A stretch of 6,032 bases of DNA, taken from NCBI GenBank assembly GCA_019347855.1, contig JAHWKO010000114.1, forward strand, positions 1 through 6,032. Direction: 5' to 3'. Both the position numbers and the translations under genes were made by a program. A model generated the notes under the pieces. It was not told the DNA's origin. It saw only the letters and a program-made list of their open reading frames with translations, and did no database searches. Below, piece after piece: positions 1 to 5,641 of this stretch. Each line of letters begins with the position of its first letter. The stretch's first letter is position 1. This DNA comes from Actinomycetota bacterium (lineage in GTDB: Bacteria > Actinomycetota > Nitriliruptoria > Nitriliruptorales > JAHWKO01).

Positions 1-405
1 CGTAACGCCACGGGGCCGCCCCCGCTCGCTCTCACACTGGCCTTGACAACCTCACGGCCAGATACCGGACGGGTTCGAGCTCTTGCACCCCAGCTGCTCT
101 GCGAGCCCTCGGTCAGCAGTCGAAACCTTCACCTAGACGCTCGACGGTTGGCGGTTCCGGTGGTCGCATCTGGGTGGACAGCGAACCGGACGTCGGTTCG
201 ATCTTCAGCGTCGCGTTCCCGGCGGCCTGAGAGCGCACGTGCGTAACGGTTCGAGTACCTGACGCCAACCATCGAGGAACGCAAGCATCGTCGGTTGGGT
301 GCTCGCCCGCGCACCTGACGCGCAGAACCATCCACGTCCCCGCCGTCTCCCGGGCGTCGGTCCGCACGACCGGGCTCACGGCGCGCCGGGGACAGCCTCG
401 CTGGG
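1..405. other. Non-coding leader region upstream of the TerC gene
   Basis: No credible full gene is visible in this stretch. Reading frames stay open on both strands, but their products are Arg/Pro/Ser or Gln/Glu/Asp-rich with no domain character, as expected of chance reading in high-GC DNA. The only recognisable protein signal is the histidine-kinase tail at 159-230, listed separately. Minor sequence features are a 10-bp palindrome (CGCACGTGCG, 234-243) just after that tail's stop, and a 9-bp direct repeat ACCTGACGC at 257-265 and 313-321. Neither has an assignable role. The stretch ends at the probable TerC promoter. Confidence 0.6.
159..230 (+). pseudogene. Remnant of a sensor histidine kinase C-terminus
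   Basis: One frame encodes GGRIWVDSEP, then DV, then GSIFSVAFPAA and a TGA stop at 228-230. This is the end of the HATPase_c domain of two-component sensor kinases, whose usual form is HGG-R-I-W-V-x-S-x-P-G-x-G-S-x-F-x-(F/V)-x-(L/F)-P. The frame remains open upstream to position 6. However, residues before 159 are Ser/Pro/Arg-rich and lack the N, G1 and F boxes and the helix that should precede GGR. Only about 23 residues of kinase remain, so I read this as the 3' scar of a deleted or rearranged kinase gene. The family match is seen directly in the residues; the deletion is inference. It is too short to have function. Confidence 0.6.
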
Positions 406-411
406 TACCTT
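406..411 (+). promoter_or_regulatory. Probable -10 element for the TerC riboswitch transcript
   Basis: TACCTT fits the actinobacterial -10 pattern TAnnnT. It lies so that transcription would begin around 417-420, right at the 5' end of the riboswitch P1 stem (421). No good -35 hexamer is visible about 17 bp upstream, where the sequence is GC-rich. Support comes mainly from position, so confidence is moderate to low. Confidence 0.4.
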
Positions 412-420
412 TCCCCGACA

Positions 421-508
421 CGGAGGGGAGTACCCCTGAGAACGGCGGTGTCGTCATCCCGGTGACGAGCCCGGCACCGCTGGCCCACCAGGTGGGGGAG
501 ACCTCCGG
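421..508 (+). promoter_or_regulatory. yybP-ykoY manganese riboswitch
   Basis: The sequence carries the hallmarks of the yybP-ykoY (Mn2+) family. These are the GGGGAGTA segment at 425-432 next to the 5' side of P1, a central GTCATCCCGGTGAC element (453-466), and the closing GGGGAGACC segment (495-503). The P1 stem is explicit: CGGAGG (421-426) pairs with CCTCCG (502-507). An internal stem pairs GCGGTG (445-450) with CACCGC (475-480), and a small hairpin can form at 484-496. This aptamer class senses Mn2+ and often controls TerC/Alx, MntP or P-type ATPase exporters, and here a TerC gene begins 28 bases downstream. Family assignment rests on recalled consensus motifs plus the base pairing seen here. 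Confidence 0.85.
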
Positions 509-531
509 CCGCGTCTGAGCGACCGGAGGTC
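500..531 (+). promoter_or_regulatory. Shine-Dalgarno sequestering hairpin (riboswitch expression platform)
   Basis: GACCTCCGG (500-508) is perfectly complementary to CCGGAGGTC (523-531), giving a 9-bp stem with a 14-base loop. The 3' arm contains the ribosome binding site GGAGGT (525-530), five bases before the ATG at 536. The 5' arm is the same segment that forms the 3' side of the aptamer P1 stem (502-507), so the two pairings exclude each other. Inference: without Mn2+ the hairpin hides the ribosome site, and with Mn2+ P1 forms and frees it. There is no U-tract, so control of translation rather than termination is expected. Confidence 0.75.
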
Positions 532-535
532 GATC

Positions 536-1615
536 ATGTGGAACCTGTTGGCGGCCCCGGCCGCGCCCGGCGACTTCGTGGACATCTCGGTGCCCGCATG
601 GGTGTGGGCCGCGCTCGTGGGTGCGATCGTCGTGCTGCTGCTGCTCGACCTGCTCCTCGTGCACCGGACCCCCCACGCGGTGTCGTTCCGCGCCGCGCTG
701 GTCGAGTCCGGGGTGTGGATCGCCCTGGGACTCGTCTTCGGGTTGCTCATGTGGTGGTGGCAGGGCGCGCAGGTCGCCGGCGAGTACTACGCCGGCTACC
801 TGATCGAGAAGAGCCTGTCGGTCGACAACGTCTTCGTCTGGGCGGTCATCTTCAGCTACTTCGGCGTGCCGCCCAAGTACCAGTTCCGCGTGCTGTTCTG
901 GGGCGTGTTCGGCGCCCTGGTCCTGCGCGCGATCTTCATCTTCGCCGGTGTCGCCCTGCTCGACCGGTTCGACTGGCTGCTGTACGTGTTCGGGGCGTTC
1001 CTGCTGTTCACGGCGGTCAAGATGGTCCGGCACCGGGGCACCGAGGTCCATCCCGAGGACAACCCGGTCCTGAAGCTGGTGCGGCGGGTCGTCCCGTCCA
1101 CCAACGAGTACGACGGCCAGAAGCTGTTCACCCGGCGCAACGGTGCGTTGCTGGCCACCCCGCTGTTCGCCGTGCTGGTGCTGGTCGAGGCGACCGACGT
1201 CATGTTCGCGATCGACTCGGTCCCCGCGATCCTCGCAGTGAGCCGTGAACCGTTCATCGTGTTCGCGTCGAACGCGTTCGCGATCCTGGGGCTGCGTGCC
1301 CTCTACTTCGCCCTCGCCGGCATGGCCGGGCGCTTCCGCTACCTGGATCTCGGACTTGCCGGGATCCTCGGGTTCGTCGGGGTGAAGATGCTGGTCGTGA
1401 ACTTCTACCACCTGCCCGTGGCCGTGTCGCTGGCGATCATCGCCGCGATCCTGGCGGTCGCGATCGTCGCGTCGTTGCGCGCCGACCGTCGGGGGGATCC
1501 GACCGACGAGCACCACGCTCCCGACCCCGCCCACCAACAGCCGTCCTCGGAGCCGGACGTCGCGGACCCGTCCACCGCCCCCGAGGACGCTCAGCGCTCG
1601 TACCTGGACGGCTGA
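536..1615 (+). CDS. TerC/Alx family integral membrane protein (probable Mn2+ exporter)
   Basis: The 359-residue protein belongs to the TerC family of polytopic membrane proteins. Members such as Alx in E. coli act in manganese export or homeostasis, while others are linked to tellurite resistance. Family hallmarks are the acidic signature EKSLSVDNVFV (residues 91-101) and EATDVMFAIDSVPA (218-231), whose Asp/Glu residues lie in membrane helices and are thought to bind metal. Hydrophobic helices appear at about 22-42, 56-74, 97-109, 118-141, 146-162, 205-220, 230-262, 270-288 and 295-313. Residues 315-359 form a hydrophilic His/Pro/Asp-rich cytoplasmic tail with no known domain. The ATG at 536 is chosen because GGAGGT precedes it by five bases. 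A yybP-ykoY Mn2+ riboswitch directly upstream strongly suggests Mn2+-induced expression and a Mn2+ efflux role. The gene is monocistronic and ends in a hairpin shared with the convergent gene. Confidence 0.93.
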   Translation: MWNLLAAPAAPGDFVDISVPAWVWAALVGAIVVLLLLDLLLVHRTPHAVSFRAALVESGVWIALGLVFGLLMWWWQGAQVAGEYYAGYLIEKSLSVDNVFVWAVIFSYFGVPPKYQFRVLFWGVFGALVLRAIFIFAGVALLDRFDWLLYVFGAFLLFTAVKMVRHRGTEVHPEDNPVLKLVRRVVPSTNEYDGQKLFTRRNGALLATPLFAVLVLVEATDVMFAIDSVPAILAVSREPFIVFASNAFAILGLRALYFALAGMAGRFRYLDLGLAGILGFVGVKMLVVNFYHLPVAVSLAIIAAILAVAIVASLRADRRGDPTDEHHAPDPAHQQPSSEPDVADPSTAPEDAQRSYLDG

Positions 1616-1632
1616 GGGACAGCCTCAGCCGT
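1608..1632. terminator. Bidirectional terminator-like hairpin between TerC and the ABC permease
   Basis: ACGGCTGAGG (1608-1617) and CCTCAGCCGT (1623-1632) form a perfect 10-bp stem with a 5-base loop, GACAG. The TGA stop of the TerC gene (1613-1615) lies in the left arm. The stop of the convergent permease (1625-1627, TGA on the minus strand) lies in the right arm. No T-run follows on either strand, which is common in high-GC actinobacteria. The hairpin is directly visible; its terminator function is inferred from position and symmetry. Confidence 0.6.
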
Positions 1633-2398
1633 AGTAGACCTTCGGTTCGTCGAACCGGAACCGGGCGGCCGCGAGCACCACGAAGCCCAGGGCGAACGAC
1701 AGCATCACGACCGACGGCAGGACGGTACTCGCCAGCCCTTCCCCCGCCAGGATCACGTCACGGAACGCACGCATCGCCCAGTAGGTCGGCACGCCGGGCG
1801 CGACCGCCTGCGCCCATCCCGGCATCGTCTCGACGGGCACGAACGCGCCCCCGAGGATCGCGAGCAGGAAGCCGCCCGCACTGCCGACCGCGTTCAACTG
1901 CTGGGAGGTGCGTGACATCGCCGTCACGGCCAGGCCGAACGCGTTGAGACACAGGGCGAGTACCACTATCACCGGCACGAGCGCCACCGCCGGGCCCGCG
2001 ACACGGAACCCGAGCAGCGGTCCCCCGAGCACGAACAGGATCCCCATCTGCATCATCGTCAGCGCGACCGCCGGTGCGACCTTCCCGGCGAGTATGTCGA
2101 ACGAGGTCGCCGGACTCGCCCGTAGCCGCTCCCAGGTACCCCACCCGTGTTCCCGGAAGAACGCGAAACCGGAGTAGCCGACGCTGAAGGCCGCGAACGC
2201 CACGGCCATCCCGGGGACCGCGAACTCCGAACCGTTCGCCCCGGTCACCCCCTGGCCGGCCAGCGCGTCCCGGAACAGGCCCTTCATCAACGCTGCCATG
2301 GCCAACGGCATGACGATCACGAAGACGGCCGTCGACGGGTCCTTGGCCATCACCCGCAGCTCGTGCCGGGCGATCGCCCAGCTAGCCCGCCATGACAC
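1625..2398 (-). CDS. ABC-2 type transporter permease
   Basis: This 257-residue protein is the membrane half of an exporter of the ABC-2 type (drug, lipid or polysaccharide efflux). Six hydrophobic helices are visible at about 22-40, 62-82, 106-128, 136-160, 171-190 and 226-245. Between the second and third helices is TWERLRASPATSFDILAGK (88-106), the typical ABC-2 segment that contacts the ATPase. A GxFVPxxxMPxW motif follows the fifth helix (184-195), also typical. The GTG start at 2398 overlaps the end of the ATPase gene by 17 bp and is preceded by GGGAGG on the minus strand at a suitable distance, so the two are co-translated and should form one complex. One permease and one ATPase imply homodimers of each. 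The substrate cannot be read from sequence. Confidence 0.9.
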   Translation of the reverse strand: MSWRASWAIARHELRVMAKDPSTAVFVIVMPLAMAALMKGLFRDALAGQGVTGANGSEFAVPGMAVAFAAFSVGYSGFAFFREHGWGTWERLRASPATSFDILAGKVAPAVALTMMQMGILFVLGGPLLGFRVAGPAVALVPVIVVLALCLNAFGLAVTAMSRTSQQLNAVGSAGGFLLAILGGAFVPVETMPGWAQAVAPGVPTYWAMRAFRDVILAGEGLASTVLPSVVMLSFALGFVVLAAARFRFDEPKVYYG

Positions 2399-3326
2399 GT
2401 GCGCCCTCCCGTTCCTTCCCAGCGGCCCGGTAGCGACGTCCCGTCAGCGACAGGTACACGCTCTCGAGGCTGCTGCCGACCACCTCCACCCCGGTGACGC
2501 GGCCCGCCGCGTCCCCCAACGCCCACAGGATCCGCGCCAGGTCGTCGCCGGGTCTGACGACCTCGACGCGCATGACCTGACCGTCGACGGTCCCCGACTC
2601 ACCACGTGGGGGGTCGGGCACGGCCCCCTCGAACCGCAGCTCGATGGTGGGCGTCGCATGTGCGGCGACCAGCTCGTCGTAGGGGCCCTGCGCGATCAGC
2701 TCCCCGTCGTCCAGGATCGCGACCGAGGCGCCCAGCTCCTCGACCTCGTGCAGGTAGTGGGTCGAGTACAGGACCGCCGCCCCGTCGTCGGCCATGGACC
2801 GTACGAGCCCCAGGAGCTGGTGGCGCGTCTCGACATCGGCCCCGACCGTCGCCTCGTCCAGCAGCAGGAGCCGCGGCCGGTGCAGCAGCGCGATCGCCGT
2901 GTGCAGCCGGCGCTTCTGGCCTCCGGACAGCTCGCCGGCGACCCGCGGCAGCAGCTCGGCGATCCCCAGCGCCCCGGCCACCTCGTCGATGCGTGCCTCG
3001 AGCTCACGTCGCCCCAGACCCGCGAGCTGTCCGAACAGGACGAGGTTGTCGCGCACCCGCACGATCGGATAGATGCCGAGGTCCTGGGGGGCGAGGCCGA
3101 CCAGGCGTCGCGCCTCGGCGCGCCGGGTGAGGGCGTCGACGCCGTCGATGTGGACGCTCCCGGCGTCCGGGGTGCGCAGGCCCGAGACGATCGACACCAG
3201 CGTGGTCTTGCCCGCTCCGTTGGGTCCGAGGAGCGAGACGATCGATCCTGCGGGCACGGTCAGATCCACACCGCGCAACGCCTCGACGTGGCGGTAGGAC
3301 TTGCGGAGGCCTCGGACCTCGAGCAC
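2382..3326 (-). CDS. ABC transporter ATP-binding protein (ABC-2 exporter ATPase)
   Basis: This is the ATPase partner of the downstream permease. Counting from the preferred start, it has Walker A GPNGAGKT (34-41), Q-loop Gln81, signature LSGGQ (133-137), Walker B LLLLDEA (153-159, catalytic Glu158) and H-loop His190. The D-loop region reads GADVETR where GLDPxxR is usual, a mild variation. A C-terminal extension after residue 225 ending in LESVYLSLTG is typical of the drug/NodI-type export subfamily. I prefer GTG at 3326 (314 residues): GGGAG stands six bases before it, the protein then opens directly with the first beta strand (VLEVRGLRKSY), and a promoter fitting this start is visible. The longer reading starts at GTG 3359 (325 residues) but has no ribosome site and a Pro/Cys-rich extra N-terminus. 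The stop overlaps the permease start, so the two genes form an operon. Confidence 0.9.
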   Translation of the reverse strand: MLEVRGLRKSYRHVEALRGVDLTVPAGSIVSLLGPNGAGKTTLVSIVSGLRTPDAGSVHIDGVDALTRRAEARRLVGLAPQDLGIYPIVRVRDNLVLFGQLAGLGRRELEARIDEVAGALGIAELLPRVAGELSGGQKRRLHTAIALLHRPRLLLLDEATVGADVETRHQLLGLVRSMADDGAAVLYSTHYLHEVEELGASVAILDDGELIAQGPYDELVAAHATPTIELRFEGAVPDPPRGESGTVDGQVMRVEVVRPGDDLARILWALGDAAGRVTGVEVVGSSLESVYLSLTGRRYRAAGKEREGARVMAG

Positions 3327-3350
3327 GCACGTCTCCCGGGGGGTCGGGCA

Positions 3351-3379
3351 AGGGTCCACGTGGACACGGGGCGCGTCAA
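3351..3379 (-). promoter_or_regulatory. Candidate promoter for the ABC exporter operon
   Basis: On the minus strand TTGACG (3379-3374) is followed after 17 bases by GACCCT (3356-3351), a good -35 and a weak -10. Transcription would start near 3344. That leaves about 18 bases of leader containing GGGAG before the GTG at 3326, and it would exclude the upstream GTG at 3359. Identified by eye only. Confidence 0.35.
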
Positions 3380-3389
3380 GTCACACCGG

Positions 3390-3395
3390 TAGCCT
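3390..3395 (+). promoter_or_regulatory. -10 element of a probably leaderless transcript
   Basis: TAGCCT matches TAnnnT and lies nine bases before the ATG at 3405. Transcription should therefore begin at or within a few bases of the start codon. No purine-rich ribosome site is present between them (the sequence is GCCGCGTCC). Leaderless mRNAs with this layout are common in actinobacteria. No well-spaced -35 is visible. Confidence 0.45.
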
Positions 3396-3404
3396 GCCGC
3401 GTCC

Positions 3405-4304
3405 ATGTCACGAGCCCTCGTCCTCCTCACGGTCCTGACCGTCGCGCTGGCGCCCGCATGCCGCGGGACGGACGAACCCGCCCCGCAGACACCGACCTCG
3501 ACGGCCGACGCCGCGTCGACCCCGGCCCCGGCGCGCTCGGCCCCGGTGGTCGGACCGTCGACACGCACCGCCGAAGCGCGCGAGGTGCGCCCGTTCGAGG
3601 ACCCCGCACGGCTGGCCGAGGCCCTGATCGAAGCCGAGACCGAGATCCGGGATCCGCAGGTCCCCGTCGAGGACCTGGAGCATCCCGCCTGGATCCAGCA
3701 GCAGGCCTACCGGGACCTCGTCGAGCACCCGGACTGGCGGGAAGCGGTCCGCGAGCGGGTGCCGGCCGACCTGCAGGGGGCGTTCGAGGACAACCTCTCC
3801 GCGACGATCGAGCTGCGTCGGCTGACCCAGCCGCGGGAGGAGCTGCCCGACTGGAGCATCGTGGCACCCCCGCCCGCCGACGAGCTGCGGTCCCACTACG
3901 AGGCCGCGCAGGACGAGTTCGGCGTGGACTGGTCGTACCTCGCCGCGATCCACCTGATCGAGAGCCGCATGGGGAGGATCCGGGGCGACAGCGTCGCCGG
4001 AGCGCAGGGGCCGATGCAGTTCCTCCCGTCGACCTGGGAGGCCTACGGCGAGGGCGACATCCACGACTACCGCGACGCGATCCGGGCGGCCGCCCGGTAC
4101 CTGGTGGCGCACGGCGCCCCGGCTGACATGGACCGGGCGCTGTACGCCTACAACCACAGCGACCGGTACGTCTCGGCGGTCCACTCGCACGCCGCGGTGA
4201 TGCGGACGGACCCGCTGACCTACCGGGGCTACTACCACTGGCGCGTCTACTACCGCCTCACGACCGGAGACGTGGTCCTGGAGGAGGGATGGTCGCGGGA
4301 CTGA
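3405..4304 (+). CDS. Lytic murein transglycosylase, SLT-type, probable lipoprotein
   Basis: The 299-residue exported protein should cleave the MurNAc-GlcNAc bond of peptidoglycan, forming 1,6-anhydro-MurNAc. Residues 1-18 form a signal peptide (Arg3, then a hydrophobic core LVLLTVLTVALA) ending at APAC. Cys19 is a likely lipidation site, although the lipobox is imperfect because Ala rather than Leu is at -3. Residues 20-60 are a Thr/Ala/Pro-rich linker. Residues 61-150 are a charged helical region. The SLT domain spans about 160-265, with the catalytic Glu in HLIES (Glu186), the motif GAQGPMQFLPSTW (199-211) and ALYAYN (245-250). The final ~30 residues are Tyr/Trp-rich (YRGYYHWRVYYR). The arrangement resembles SLT proteins found in actinobacterial cell-wall remodelling. 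It appears monocistronic and leaderless, and its TGA stop touches the stop of the convergent gene. Confidence 0.9.
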   Translation: MSRALVLLTVLTVALAPACRGTDEPAPQTPTSTADAASTPAPARSAPVVGPSTRTAEAREVRPFEDPARLAEALIEAETEIRDPQVPVEDLEHPAWIQQQAYRDLVEHPDWREAVRERVPADLQGAFEDNLSATIELRRLTQPREELPDWSIVAPPPADELRSHYEAAQDEFGVDWSYLAAIHLIESRMGRIRGDSVAGAQGPMQFLPSTWEAYGEGDIHDYRDAIRAAARYLVAHGAPADMDRALYAYNHSDRYVSAVHSHAAVMRTDPLTYRGYYHWRVYYRLTTGDVVLEEGWSRD

Positions 4305-4313
4305 TCAGCCGCG
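4294..4313. terminator. Weak hairpin over the abutting convergent stop codons
   Basis: CGCGG (4294-4298) pairs with CCGCG (4309-4313). Within it, CTG (4301-4303) can pair with CAG (4306-4308) across an unrealistically tight loop, with GA bulged on one side. Both stop codons (4302-4304 and 4305-4307) are inside the structure. It is weaker than the hairpin at 1608-1632 and lacks a T-run, so terminator activity is only a possibility. Confidence 0.25.
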
Positions 4314-5069
4314 CGCCTCGGCGAGCAACTCCTCGACGGGACCGGCGTCGTACGGCGGGCCGAGCCCGAGGATCAGGTGGCTGGCCCCCGCCTCGAAGTA
4401 GTCGTCGATGTCGTCGAACCGGTCCGGGTCGTTCATCAGGACGGTGCGCACGATGTCGTCCGGGTCGCGGCCGACCTCGTCGCACCAGCGGTCGAGCACC
4501 TCGCACTTGTGGGCGAACGTGTCTGCCGGCCCCATCGTGTTCCACCAGTCGGCGTGCTCGGCGACGATCCGCAGGGTCACCTTCTCTCCCCCGCCGCCGA
4601 CGAGGATCGGCAGCTCACCGATCGGAGCGGGGTTGAGGCGGTCGAGCCGGTCGCGGATCGTCCGTAGGGAGTCCTCGAGGTCGGCCAGGCGGTCGGGCGG
4701 GTCCTCCAGGACGTAGCCGTACTCGTCGTGGTCCTTGCCGTACCAGCCGGCGCCGATCCCGAGCACGACGCGGCCGCCCGACAGGTGGTCGACGGTGCGG
4801 GCCATGTCCGCCAGGAGGTTCGCGTTCCGGTAGGCGTTGCAGGTCACGAGCACCCCGACGCGGGGACGCTCGGTGAGCACGGCTTTGGCAGCCATCAGTG
4901 ACCAGCCCTCGAAGTGCTCGCCCGCGTCGTCGCCGGTGATCGGGAAGAAGTGGTCCCAGGTCCAGATGCTGTCGACGCCGATGTCCTCCATACGCCGCCA
5001 CGCGTCCCGCAGCTGCTCGATGTCGGTGTGCTGTGGGTACAGCTGCACCCCGACCTCGAAGCGACCCAC
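4305..5069 (-). CDS. LLM-class F420-dependent oxidoreductase
   Basis: The 254-residue protein is a member of the luciferase-like monooxygenase superfamily, (beta/alpha)8 barrels that use coenzyme F420 or FMN. Visible family features are the first strand EVGVQLYPQ (5-13), DSIWTWDHFFP (33-43), a conserved NLLADMARTVDHLSGGR (84-100) followed by LGIGAGW (103-109), and ELPILVGGGGEKVTLR (152-167) leading to AEHADWWN (170-177). The absence of a long FMN-monooxygenase C-terminal extension and the LSGGR/GIGAGW pattern favour the F420-dependent group common in actinobacteria. The substrate is unknown. At 254 residues it is at the short end for the family. The GTG start at 5069 has GAGGAG five bases upstream (5080-5075 on the minus strand). 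It follows the pilin-like fragment by only 37 bp, so read-through from upstream is likely. Its stop abuts the transglycosylase stop. Confidence 0.9.
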   Translation of the reverse strand: MGRFEVGVQLYPQHTDIEQLRDAWRRMEDIGVDSIWTWDHFFPITGDDAGEHFEGWSLMAAKAVLTERPRVGVLVTCNAYRNANLLADMARTVDHLSGGRVVLGIGAGWYGKDHDEYGYVLEDPPDRLADLEDSLRTIRDRLDRLNPAPIGELPILVGGGGEKVTLRIVAEHADWWNTMGPADTFAHKCEVLDRWCDEVGRDPDDIVRTVLMNDPDRFDDIDDYFEAGASHLILGLGPPYDAGPVEELLAEARG

Positions 5070-5106
5070 GGCAACTCCTCGTCGACGGCAACAGCGACGA
5101 CGCTAC

Positions 5107-5505
5107 CTACCAGCCGGTCCCTTGCGCCTCCCACAGCGGCTCCGGCTCGTCGCCCGGGACGCTCCCACCCGCATCACAGTCGTCCTCGTCAACCATCTCG
5201 AAGTAGCCGCGGACCGGTCCCCCGTCGACGTGGTGGCGTATCCAGTAGCACCGGCCGCCGCCCTGGGCCGCCATCACGACGATCGGGCCCCGTTCCGGGT
5301 TGGCGTCGCCATCGGCGCTGTACGCCTCGATCGAGACGACCCTCGGGCCGGTCGACTCCCCGTTGACGAAGTCGAGACTGGTCCCACCCTCCTCATGGTA
5401 GGCCTCGGGATCGTCGGTGTACGTCGAATCGTCGAGGCGGATCGCCTCGGCCAACGTCGAGGTGTTCCTGGCCGACGAGATCGCCGAGGTCCGGGTGGAG
5501 CGCAT
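5107..5505 (-). CDS. N-terminally truncated pilin-like protein fragment
   Basis: The ORF encodes 132 residues. Residues about 8-30 (ISSARNTSTLAEAIRLDDSTYT) resemble the stretch after the membrane helix in actinobacterial type IV pilin-like proteins (S-x-x-R-N-x-x-T-x-x-E-x-...-D-x-x-T-Y-T). Residues 55-112 (RVVSIEAYSADGD, then GGGRCYWIR, YFEMVDEDDC) look like the C-terminal beta domain with two cysteines (86 and 110) that could form the usual closing disulfide. The essential N-terminus is absent: there is no GFTLIE-type prepilin cleavage motif and no hydrophobic helix. The frame upstream of residue 1 runs into the dtd gene out of frame. The ATG at 5505 lacks a convincing ribosome site and may be accidental. 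I judge it a non-functional 3' gene remnant; pilin assignment is by pattern recognition only. Another extracellular hypothetical protein is the alternative. Confidence 0.5.
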   Translation of the reverse strand: MRSTRTSAISSARNTSTLAEAIRLDDSTYTDDPEAYHEEGGTSLDFVNGESTGPRVVSIEAYSADGDANPERGPIVVMAAQGGGRCYWIRHHVDGGPVRGYFEMVDEDDCDAGGSVPGDEPEPLWEAQGTGW

Positions 5506-5641
5506 GGGCCGCCGCCGCGTCGTCGCCCTGGGTGACCCCCAGCAGGACGAGCAGGCCCGGGCCGATCGCGGCGATCTCGCGGTCGGGTGGGCCGGGTATG
5601 AGCACCGACGCCCGCGTCACCCGCTGCACCAGCGCCCTCAC
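5393..5641 (-). pseudogene. dtd: Truncated D-aminoacyl-tRNA deacylase (dtd) 5' fragment
   Basis: The start is unmistakably Dtd, the enzyme that hydrolyses D-amino acids from mischarged tRNA: MRALVQRVTRASV (1-13), then IGPGLLVLLGVTQGDD (26-41) and AAAAHAL (42-48). Family members are about 140-150 residues and need a SQFTL motif near residue 80 and a C-terminal NxGPVT motif. Neither is present here or in another frame nearby. After about residue 48 (position ~5498) the reading becomes unrelated (HPDLGDLVGQEHL) and ends at a TGA at 5393. From that point a different frame carries the pilin-like fragment. Residues 14-22 (LIPGPPDRE) are also slightly unusual against the common V-x-V-x-G-E-V-V-G. 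The GTG start (5641) overlaps the transporter stop by four bases. The protein cannot be catalytically active. Confidence 0.8.

Noticed and set aside
43..48. Consensus -35 hexamer TTGACA
   Set aside because: No TAnnnT-like -10 is found 16-19 bases downstream (the TACCGG at 63 is too close and a poor match), and no gene follows.
43..246. Plus-strand 67-residue reading frame from position 43
   Set aside because: Composition is Arg/Ser/Ala-rich, there is no ribosome site, and the kinase-like tail lies in a different frame of the same stretch.
247..272. GGTTCGAGTACC resembling a tRNA T-arm near a CCA
   Set aside because: The five bases on either side of the would-be loop do not pair, and no anticodon or D arm can be drawn upstream. 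The similar GGTTCGAGC at 72-80 fails the same test.
265..298. Inverted repeat CCAACC/GGTTGG
   Set aside because: Only 6 bp with a 22-base loop and no T-run; expected by chance in this composition.
113..1537. Long minus-strand reading frame of 474 residues opposite the TerC gene
   Set aside because: It is a shadow of the TerC gene in high-GC DNA: Gln/His/Asp/Arg-rich, no domain, no ribosome site, and it runs across the riboswitch and leader.
2298..3392. Plus-strand 364-residue reading frame opposite the ABC ATPase
   Set aside because: The minus-strand frame carries all ABC motifs; this frame is low-complexity and without family features.
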